Both the position numbers and the translations under genes were made by a program. A stretch of DNA of 14,993 nucleotides from an uncultured Lachnospiraceae bacterium. GTDB taxonomy: Bacteria; Bacillota; Clostridia; Lachnospirales; Lachnospiraceae. How positions within the stretch are numbered: the first letter of the stretch is position 1; every line of letters starts with the position of its first letter. This document shows, piece by piece, positions 1 through 5,642 of the stretch. Location of the stretch: assembly GCA_910587955.1 (NCBI GenBank), contig CAJUNN010000061.1, positions 1 through 14,993 on the forward strand. Reading direction: 5' to 3'. The notes under the pieces were generated by a model. The model did not search any database, was not told the origin of the DNA, and saw nothing but the letters and a program-made list of their open reading frames with translations.

Positions 1-140
1 TCAACCTTCTTTCTTGGAATTCCCTATATTTGAATTATACAGGAAGCTCCTTTTCTGCCGTTTTCAAAACCTTGTAATTTCTTATGCAGTCATTCCCTAA
101 AAGCTGTTTGCGTGGATTTATTAAGTTTTTCTTAATGCTA

Positions 141-170
141 TTGACAAAACTATATTATATATCATATAGT
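141..170 (+). promoter_or_regulatory. Promoter of the PadR operon
   Basis: A perfect -35 hexamer TTGACA (141-146) is followed after 18 bases by TATAGT (165-170), one mismatch from the -10 consensus. Transcription would start near 177, leaving a leader of about 90 bases before the PadR start codon. The -10 box lies inside an inverted repeat, so a protein bound there would block RNA polymerase. Bases 1-140 show no gene and no clear feature apart from a small AT-rich inverted repeat, ATTAAG/CTTAAT, at 120-136. Confidence 0.75.
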
Positions 171-205
171 ATAACCATCCTATAATATTATATGATATAT
201 AATAT
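152..205. promoter_or_regulatory. Double dyad, probable PadR operator
   Basis: An inverted repeat has arms 152-172 and 185-205 that pair at 20 of 21 positions. Each arm contains its own 11-base dyad: TATATCATATA centred on 163 and TATATGATATA centred on 194. The centres are 31 bp apart, about three helical turns, so two dimers would sit on the same DNA face. The left site overlaps the -10 box and the right site covers the start of the transcript. PadR-family repressors commonly control their own operons through AT-rich dyads; assignment to the PadR gene downstream is inferred. Confidence 0.7.
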
Positions 206-213
206 TATACTTA

Positions 214-234
214 ATTGAACGTTAACGGTTCAAT
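214..234. repeat. Leader dyad ATTGAAC-N7-GTTCAAT
   Basis: A perfect 7-bp inverted repeat (214-220 and 228-234) flanks a 7-base spacer that contains the palindrome GTTAAC. It lies in the transcribed leader about 18 bases before the ribosome binding site of the PadR gene. It could be a second operator or a short RNA hairpin. It does not resemble the TATATSATATA dyads upstream. Confidence 0.4.
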
Positions 235-266
235 AAGTACAAAAATTAAAATAAGGAGAGGGTTGC

Positions 267-590
267 ATGGTATTTAACACAGGAGCAGCACTCCTGGATG
301 CAATCGTGCTGGCTGTCGTGTCCAATGACGCGGAGGGGACCTACGGTTACAAAATTACCCAGGATGTACGTCAGGCTATCGAGATATCCGAGTCTACGCT
401 GTACCCGGTTTTGCGGAGACTCCAGAAGGATGGATGTCTGGAGACCTACGACATGGAGTACGGCGGAAGAAACCGCAGATACTACCGGATTACGGAGACA
501 GGGTCAGTACAGTTGAATTTGTATAAGACGGAGTGGGAAGTATATTCTACCAGGATTGGTAAATTATTTGCGGGGAGAGATGTGGAATGA
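267..590 (+). CDS. PadR family transcriptional regulator
   Basis: This 107-residue protein is a small PadR-type winged-helix repressor, the usual size for the short (PadR-s2-like) subfamily. The hallmark segment TLYPVLRRLQKDG at residues 44-56 is the recognition helix and its turn, and GRNRRYYRITETG (67-79) forms the wing. A short C-terminal helix (about 80-100) probably makes the dimer. The start is supported by an AAGGAGAG ribosome binding site (253-260) six bases upstream. The stop codon overlaps the next start (ATGA at 587-590), so translation is coupled to the HAAS protein. The strong dyads in the promoter suggest autoregulation. In related loci, PadR genes sit upstream of DUF1700 and DUF4097 genes. 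The inducing signal is unknown and no ligand pocket can be read from the sequence. Confidence 0.93.
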   Translation: MVFNTGAALLDAIVLAVVSNDAEGTYGYKITQDVRQAIEISESTLYPVLRRLQKDGCLETYDMEYGGRNRRYYRITETGSVQLNLYKTEWEVYSTRIGKLFAGRDVE

Positions 591-1276
591 ACAGAAAGGA
601 ATTTATGGAAAGGCTGGCAAAGCTACTCTGGAATATTTCCGAAAGTGAGCGGGAAGAGGCCTTGCAGTATTACAACGACTATTTTGACGACGCCGGCATA
701 GAGAATGAAAGCCGTGTGCTCGAAGAGCTGGGAAGTCCGGAGCAAGTGGCGCAGAAAATCAAGGCGGGCTTGTCGGATGCGGCTTCCGAGTTTTCGGAGC
801 AGGGATATCAGGATACCCGGTTTCGGAACTCTCAGGAGGTGATTTCCCAAGAACAGGCGGAGCAGGAACGAAGAGGAGAGCATAATCCCCAGGCTGGGAC
901 AGACATCTGGAAAATAATTGCCATTGTTCTGCTGTGTGTGCTGGCAGCGCCGGTTGTTCTTCCGCTGGGATTTGCAGTAGTGGTTGCCGCTTTCTCAGTG
1001 GTGGTTGGTATAGCAGCAGTATGTTTTGGAATTGTAATTGCAGGCTTTGCGATTCTCCTTTCTGGATTAGTAGTGATTGGTGTGGGTGTTGCAGAGATTT
1101 TTGTGACTCCGCCTGTGGGTATGGCCCTGACGGGAGTTGGCTGTCTGATTTTTGCATTGGGAGTTTTGCTTTCGCTATTTACTATCTGGTGCTGTGTGAA
1201 GATACTGCCCTGGCTGATTCGCGGAATCGTGGGGCTTCTGAGTTATCCGTTTCGAAAGGCAGGTGCAAATAAATGA
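587..1276 (+). CDS. HAAS domain (DUF1700) membrane protein
   Basis: The 229-residue protein opens with a clear DUF1700/HAAS domain: MNRKEFMERLAKLL at 1-14, then EREEALQYYNDYFDDAG (21-37) and LEELGSPEQVAQKI (45-58). A charged, Gln/Glu-rich linker of about 45 residues follows (62-106). After it come several very hydrophobic, Gly/Val-rich segments, about 108-135, 136-168, 176-203 and a weaker one at 205-218, ending in a basic tail. The HAAS domain should lie in the cytoplasm, with the rest in the membrane. HAAS domains are found mainly next to PadR regulators and toast-rack proteins and are thought to relay signals; no biochemical function is assigned. The gene overlaps PadR and the DUF4097 gene by four bases each, so the three products are probably made in coupled amounts. 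Confidence 0.88.
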   Translation: MNRKEFMERLAKLLWNISESEREEALQYYNDYFDDAGIENESRVLEELGSPEQVAQKIKAGLSDAASEFSEQGYQDTRFRNSQEVISQEQAEQERRGEHNPQAGTDIWKIIAIVLLCVLAAPVVLPLGFAVVVAAFSVVVGIAAVCFGIVIAGFAILLSGLVVIGVGVAEIFVTPPVGMALTGVGCLIFALGVLLSLFTIWCCVKILPWLIRGIVGLLSYPFRKAGANK

Positions 1277-2328
1277 AATCATTTACTAAATTTTGTCTCA
1301 TTCTGGCAGGCGTGTTTGTGGTTTTAGGGATCATCGGAGTGACAGCGGGTATGGCTCTTGGCGCAAGGCCGGGCCAGTTTCTGAATATGGTACATTACCG
1401 GAACAGCGGGTGGCCTCTGTGGTGGCGTCAAACAAATGTTGCCGACCTTACCGAGGATTGGCTGGATGATTCACTGGAAGACGCAGGGGATTGGCTGGAG
1501 GACTCTCTGGATGATTCTTTGGACGATTTAGATGAACGTCTGGATGGTTCCTGGGACTGGAGCGAGGATGTCTGGAGATACTGGGAGGATCCGGATATGA
1601 AAGATGTGGATGAGCTGAAAAAATTAATTGGCGGAGGGGTAGATACCTTCGAGGGGGACTACGGAAGCCCGGACACCAGGAAACTGAAGTTAGATTTAAA
1701 TTCCAGCTTTGTCAAAATTTACACCTATGACCGGGAGGAAATCCGGATTGAGGGAGCCAATGCCCAGAGATATCTGAAAATCCTGGAAAACGGAGATACG
1801 CTGACTTTAGAGGATCATAGAAAAAGCCGTAAAAAACCGCTGATATTGGTAATTTATCTTCCGCAGCGCCAGTTGGAAAACCTGGATTTTGACATGGGGG
1901 CCAGTGAATTTTACGCCAGTGAGCTTTCAGCGGAGAAGATTACCATTGATATGGGAGCCGGAGAGGCAAAGGCGGAGAGTCTGAACGCGGAAAAGGTGGA
2001 AATGGGACTGGGGGCCGGAATCTTTACAGTGAGAAATATTGAGGCGGAGGAGAAAGCGGTCCTGAACGTAGGGACCGGGGAACTGGTAGTAGAACGCTTT
2101 GCAGGCGGCGACCTGGAACTGGACTGTGGTATCGGGCATATTTCCTTGACGGCGACGGGAAAGGAGAGCGATTATAATTATACATTGGACTGCGGCATCG
2201 GCTCTCTGGAACTGAACGGAAAGAGCTATTCCGGCCTGGGACGAGAACAGAACATTGACAATCAGGCGTCTAAGAAAATCGCGATGGAATGCGGAATTGG
2301 AGAGATTGAGCTGAATTTTGAAGATTAA
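1273..2328 (+). CDS. DUF4097 (toast-rack) membrane-anchored protein
   Basis: The protein has 351 residues. Residues 7-30 form one hydrophobic segment (signal anchor or uncleaved signal). A strikingly acidic, Trp-rich stretch runs from about 58 to 107, with tryptophans spaced among Asp/Glu. The rest (about 135-350) is a DUF4097-type beta repeat domain in which Gly-rich turns recur: DMGA at 207, DMGAG at 226, GLGAG at 245, NVGTG at 265, DCGIG at 284 and 306, ECGIG at 339. These are the expected rungs of a stacked beta fold. There is no catalytic motif. Position after PadR and HAAS and before PspC suggests an envelope-associated sensing or scaffold role, with the repeat domain probably outside the membrane. 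Topology is inferred. The start overlaps the previous stop (ATGA). Confidence 0.85.
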   Translation: MKSFTKFCLILAGVFVVLGIIGVTAGMALGARPGQFLNMVHYRNSGWPLWWRQTNVADLTEDWLDDSLEDAGDWLEDSLDDSLDDLDERLDGSWDWSEDVWRYWEDPDMKDVDELKKLIGGGVDTFEGDYGSPDTRKLKLDLNSSFVKIYTYDREEIRIEGANAQRYLKILENGDTLTLEDHRKSRKKPLILVIYLPQRQLENLDFDMGASEFYASELSAEKITIDMGAGEAKAESLNAEKVEMGLGAGIFTVRNIEAEEKAVLNVGTGELVVERFAGGDLELDCGIGHISLTATGKESDYNYTLDCGIGSLELNGKSYSGLGREQNIDNQASKKIAMECGIGEIELNFED

Positions 2329-2365
2329 CAGGGAAACTGCGGAACTGGAATGGAGGACAAGGAAC

Positions 2366-2572
2366 ATGGAACAAAACGGAGTTAAAAAATTAACAAGATC
2401 AAGAAACAACAAAATGATTTGCGGCGTATGCGGAGGAATCGGCGAATATTTCAACATTGATCCAACGGTGGTCCGCCTGCTGTGGGCTATTCTCACAGCG
2501 GGAGGATTCGGAAGCGGCCTTCTGGTCTATATTATTGCAGCCATTGTAGTGCCGGAGGAATACACAAACTGA
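2366..2572 (+). CDS. PspC domain protein
   Basis: This is a 68-residue single PspC domain, from KLTRSRNNKMICGVCGG near the N-terminus through GEYFNIDPTVVRLLWAI to a hydrophobic segment ending in a VVPEE motif that is usual for the family. It is an inner-membrane protein with one or two membrane spans. The ATG at 2366 is chosen because GGAGG (2352-2356) lies nine bases upstream. A longer reading from TTG at 2318 would overlap the previous gene and add 16 residues that do not resemble PspC. PspC takes part in the phage-shock and related envelope-stress responses, usually with PspA. No PspA or LiaRS is present here, so the partners are probably the HAAS and toast-rack proteins of the same operon. 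Confidence 0.9.
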   Translation: MEQNGVKKLTRSRNNKMICGVCGGIGEYFNIDPTVVRLLWAILTAGGFGSGLLVYIIAAIVVPEEYTN

Positions 2573-2574
2573 TC

Positions 2575-2603
2575 TTGCGTCTGAAGATTGAGTCTGCTAT
2601 ACT
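2575..2603 (+). promoter_or_regulatory. prfB promoter
   Basis: TTGCGT (2575-2580) and TATACT (2598-2603) are separated by 17 bases. A TG two bases before the -10 box (TGCTATACT) makes it an extended -10 promoter. It begins only three bases after the pspC-like stop codon, so prfB can be transcribed independently of the upstream operon. Confidence 0.65.
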
Positions 2604-2614
2604 GGTTTACAGAA

Positions 2615-2639
2615 CCGCCGGGGCGGGACCCTTAGGCGG
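2615..2639 (+). other. GC-rich hairpin in the prfB leader
   Basis: CCGCC (2615-2619) can pair with GGCGG (2635-2639), leaving a 15-base loop near the 5' end of the predicted prfB transcript. No U-tract follows, so a terminator is unlikely. It may be a leader structure or chance. Confidence 0.25.
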
Positions 2640-2663
2640 CCGAAAAAGAAAGAGGTGAGTAAG

Positions 2664-3786
2664 ATGGTAGAACTGGATCAGTTTAAGTATACCTTGAACG
2701 GTTATCAGGGGCCATTGGTAGAATTGAGGGATTCACTTTGACCTGGCCAGTAAGGCAAAGCGGATAGAAGAACTGGAACGGGAAATGGAAGCGCCCGGTT
2801 ACTGGGATGATACGGAGAAATCCCAGGAGGGAATGCGCCTTTTAAAGAACCTGAAAGATGAGGCAGAGGGTTACGAGAGTCTGCGGCAGCAGTACGAAGA
2901 TATCGAGACCCTTATCGAGATGGGGTATGAAGAGAGCGATGCCTCCCTGATTCCGGAAATCCAGGGGGAACTGGATGAGTTTGTAAATAAACTGGAGTCC
3001 ATGAAGATACGGACCCTTCTCTCGGGAGAGTACGACGGAAACAACGCCATTTTAAAGCTGAATGCGGGAGCCGGCGGGACGGAGAGCTGCGACTGGGCGG
3101 GAATGCTGTACCGCATGTATACCCGCTGGGCAGAACGCAAAGGGTTTTCTGTGGAAGTGCTGGATTATCTGGACGGGGATGAAGCGGGAATCAAATCCGT
3201 TACCTTCCAGGTCAACGGGGAAAATGCTTATGGTTATCTCAAATCGGAAAAAGGCGTACACCGTCTGGTGAGGATTTCGCCTTTCAACGCCCAGGGAAAA
3301 AGGCAGACCTCTTTTGTCTCCCTGGATGTGATGCCGGATATTGAGGACGACATTGACATTGAGATCCGGGACGAGGATCTGCGGATTGACACTTACCGCT
3401 CCAGCGGAGCCGGGGGACAGCACATTAATAAGACCTCTTCGGCTATCCGGATTACCCATATTCCCACGGGAATCGTGGTGCAGTGCCAGAATGAGCGTTC
3501 TCAGTTCCAGAACAAGGATAAGGCCATGCAGATGCTCAAAGCCAAGCTGTTTCTTCTGGAGCAGCAGAAAAATGCGGAGAAACTCTCCGGGATCCGGGGA
3601 GAAGTCAAAGAGATTGGCTGGGGAAACCAGATCCGCTCCTATGTGATGCAGCCGTACACTCTGGTAAAAGATCACAGGACCAGTGCGGAAGTCAGCAATG
3701 TAAACGGGGTCATGGACGGAAATCTGGATCCGTTTATCAATGCGTATCTGAAATGGATAAATACCAGGGAAGAGGAAGATGCCTGA
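2664..3786 (+). CDS. prfB: Peptide chain release factor 2 (programmed +1 frameshift)
   Basis: RF2 reads UGA and UAA stop codons and triggers peptide release. The gene is read as 2664-2738 joined to 2740-3786, giving 373 residues. The first 25 codons end at an in-frame UGA (2739-2741) and translation continues one base forward. In the joined protein the stop-codon-reading tripeptide SPF is at 205-207 and the catalytic GGQ at 250-252, the same numbers as in E. coli RF2. Position 246, variable among RF2 proteins, is Ser. The N-terminal helical domain spans about 26-110. The start ATG follows the ribosome binding site AGAGGTGAG (2651-2659). If the frameshift is ignored, the gene would be miscalled as beginning at 2785 without its first 40 residues. 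Confidence 0.96.
2727..2742 (+). promoter_or_regulatory. RF2 autoregulatory +1 frameshift site
   Basis: The sequence CTT TGA C (2736-2742) is the conserved slippery site. A Shine-Dalgarno-like AGGGAT (2727-2732) ends three bases before CTT, the same spacing as in E. coli. When RF2 is scarce the ribosome pauses at UGA, slips from CTT to TTT and goes on in the new frame (GAC onward); when RF2 is abundant the short 25-residue peptide is released. Confidence 0.93.
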
Positions 3787-3816
3787 GCATAAGCCGGGCA
3801 TGTAGACTGGACAGCG

Positions 3817-3856
3817 GAAACCGGAAGCTGCGGGAAATCCTGCGGCCGCCGGTTTC
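3817..3856 (+). terminator. Long hairpin after prfB, possible terminator
   Basis: GAAACCGG (3817-3824) pairs perfectly with CCGGTTTC (3849-3856). Inside, GCTGCGGG (3827-3834) pairs with CCTGCGGC (3839-3846) with two wobble pairs around an AAAT loop, and a 2x2 internal loop joins the two stems. The downstream strand ends in TTTCTTC rather than a clean T-run, so termination may be weak. The site lies between the prfB stop and the promoter of the aspartate-family operon, where a terminator is expected. Confidence 0.5.
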
Positions 3857-3880
3857 TTCGCATGTAATTCTATTTTTTGC

Positions 3881-3909
3881 TTGCAATCCGGGCCTAAATG
3901 TGATAATAT
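3881..3909 (+). promoter_or_regulatory. Candidate promoter of the ACT-hom-lysC operon
   Basis: TTGCAA (3881-3886) and TAATAT (3904-3909) are 17 bases apart, placing the start near 3916 and about 58 bases of leader before the ACT gene. The hexamers are only fair matches. No lysine riboswitch, T-box or threonine attenuator can be recognised in so short a leader. Confidence 0.45.
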
Positions 3910-3973
3910 TTGACCTGTTGGAATCCACGGTAGAAATACAAATGTGTTTGAAAGACGAACACGGAGGAGAAAA

Positions 3974-4417
3974 ATGTCGGAGAAAAGTAAGTATTTTGTG
4001 GTGAAGCAGAAAGCAGTACCAGAAGTGCTTTTGAAAGTGGTGGAGGCCAAGCGCCTTCTGGAGTCCTCCAAGGCCATAACCGTACAGGATGCCACAGAGC
4101 GAGTGGGAATCAGCCGGAGTTCTTTCTATAAATATAAGGATGATATTTTTCCCTTTCACGACAACTCCAAGGGCAAAAGCATTACCTTTATCCTGCAGAT
4201 GGATGACGAGCCCGGGCTTTTGTCCCTGGTGCTTCAGACCATTGCGGAGTATAAGGGAAATGTGCTGACCATCCATCAGACCATTCCCATTAATGGGGTG
4301 GCTTCCCTGACGCTGACGGTGGATTTGCTTCCGATTACCAGGGATGTGTCGTCTATGATCGAACAGATAGAGGGCCAGCCGGGCATTCACTACTTAAAAA
4401 TACTGGCGAAGGAGTAG
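3974..4417 (+). CDS. Free-standing ACT domain protein (UPF0735, PheB-like)
   Basis: The protein has 147 residues, the same length as the UPF0735/PheB family of Bacillus. Residues about 22-60 look like a helix-turn-helix (TVQDATERVGISRSSFYKYK at 36-55). An ACT domain fills 66-147 and contains DDEPGLL (77-83), the turn that usually binds an amino acid. It is therefore a likely amino-acid-responsive regulator, although no DNA target or enzyme partner is established for the family. The ATG at 3974 is preferred over the one at 3944 because GGAGG sits at 3963-3967, just upstream. hom follows after only five bases, so the protein may sense an aspartate-family product and act on Hom or on the operon; that role is inferred. 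Confidence 0.88.
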   Translation: MSEKSKYFVVKQKAVPEVLLKVVEAKRLLESSKAITVQDATERVGISRSSFYKYKDDIFPFHDNSKGKSITFILQMDDEPGLLSLVLQTIAEYKGNVLTIHQTIPINGVASLTLTVDLLPITRDVSSMIEQIEGQPGIHYLKILAKE

Positions 4418-4422
4418 AGAAA

Positions 4423-5637
4423 ATGATACAGATAGCAGTTATGGGATACGGGACGGTAGGTTCCGGGGTGGTAGAAGTACTGAATACCAATCAGGCCAGC
4501 ATTGACAGGCGTGCGGGCGAAGCGATCCACGTAAAATATGTGCTGGATCTGCGGGATTTCCCGGGAGATCCGGTAGAATCCATACTGGTGCATGATTTCG
4601 AGACCATTGTGCAGGATCCGGAGGTCCGTATTGTGGTGGAAGTTATGGGAGGTGTGGAGCCGGCGTACACGTTCACAAAGAGATGCCTGGAAGCAGGCAA
4701 GAGCGTCTGTACCTCCAACAAAGAGCTGGTGGCAAGACACGGAGCGGAGCTTTTGGAGATGGCCAGGGAGCGGAATCTCAACTATCTCTTTGAGGCCAGT
4801 GTGGGCGGCGGAATTCCCATTATCCGGCCGTTAAATTCATCTCTCACAGCCGATGAGATCACGGAAATCACAGGAATCTTAAACGGAACGACCAACTATA
4901 TTTTAAGCAAGATGAGCCATGACGGGACCGGGTTTGAGGCCGCTCTTAAGGATGCTCAGGCCAAAGGGTATGCAGAGCGGAATCCCGAGGCAGATGTGGA
5001 AGGCCATGACGCCTGCCGCAAAATTGCCATTCTCACTTCCCTGGTTAGCGGCCAGCAGGTAGATTTTGAGGATATCTATACGGAGGGAATCACCAAAATT
5101 ACGGCGGAAGATATCCAGTATGCCAAAAAGATGGGCAGAGCCGTGAAACTTCTGGCAACCAGCAAGAAAGAGGGCGGCCGGTTTTTTGCCATGGTGGCGC
5201 CCTTCCTGATCAATGAGCTGCATCCCCTCTACAGTGTCAATGATGTGTTCAATGCCATTTTTGCCAAGGGAAATGTCCTGGGGGATGTGATGTTCTATGG
5301 GAGCGGTGCCGGAAAGCTGCCGACCGCCAGTGCCGTGGTGGCGGATGTGGTGGATGCTGCCAAGCATCTGCACCGCAGCATTATGACCTTCTGGAGCAGC
5401 CAGAAGATGGAACTGGCAGATATCAGCAATGCCGAGCGCCGGTTTTTTGTACGGGTGAAAGGCGATGCCAAAAAGGATGCCATTAAGATGGCGGAGATTT
5501 TCGGCCCCATAGAGGTGGTGAAGATCAATCTGGCAGGAGAATTCGGCTTTGTTACGGGAGAGTATACGGAGGCGGAGTACCGGGAGCGGGCATCCAGAAC
5601 GGACGCGGTCATCAACCGGATCCGCATGGAAGGATAG
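4423..5637 (+). CDS. hom: Homoserine dehydrogenase
   Basis: Hom reduces aspartate semialdehyde to homoserine with NAD(P)H, the branch step toward threonine and methionine. The 404-residue protein begins with the Rossmann motif GYGTVGSG (8-15). SNKELVA (98-104) lies in the nucleotide domain. The family signature runs from about 121 to 162 and includes FEASVGGGIPI (123-133) and ILNGTTNYILSKM (152-164). GHDACRK (194-200) supplies the catalytic Asp196 and Lys200, spaced as in the yeast enzyme. Residues from about 338 to the end form a short ACT-like tail that lacks the usual DEPGVL turn. Bacillus Hom is about 430 residues, so this C-terminus is reduced. GGAG at 4411-4414 supports the start. It is the second gene of the operon. 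Confidence 0.96.
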   Translation: MIQIAVMGYGTVGSGVVEVLNTNQASIDRRAGEAIHVKYVLDLRDFPGDPVESILVHDFETIVQDPEVRIVVEVMGGVEPAYTFTKRCLEAGKSVCTSNKELVARHGAELLEMARERNLNYLFEASVGGGIPIIRPLNSSLTADEITEITGILNGTTNYILSKMSHDGTGFEAALKDAQAKGYAERNPEADVEGHDACRKIAILTSLVSGQQVDFEDIYTEGITKITAEDIQYAKKMGRAVKLLATSKKEGGRFFAMVAPFLINELHPLYSVNDVFNAIFAKGNVLGDVMFYGSGAGKLPTASAVVADVVDAAKHLHRSIMTFWSSQKMELADISNAERRFFVRVKGDAKKDAIKMAEIFGPIEVVKINLAGEFGFVTGEYTEAEYRERASRTDAVINRIRMEG

Positions 5638-5642
5638 AAGCT

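Noticed and set aside
2318..2572. Longer PspC protein starting at TTG 2318
   Set aside because: It would overlap the DUF4097 gene and add residues unlike PspC. The ATG at 2366 has a well-spaced GGAGG.
3787..3973. Lysine riboswitch, T-box or threonine attenuator before the amino-acid operon
   Set aside because: The leader after the predicted start is only about 58 bases, has no runs of Thr/Ile codons and shows none of the conserved riboswitch or T-box elements.
3052..4095. Long minus-strand reading frame (347 codons) opposite prfB and the ACT gene
   Set aside because: It is antisense to well-identified genes, has no ribosome binding site and a composition unlike a real protein. It arises from codon bias of the plus-strand genes.
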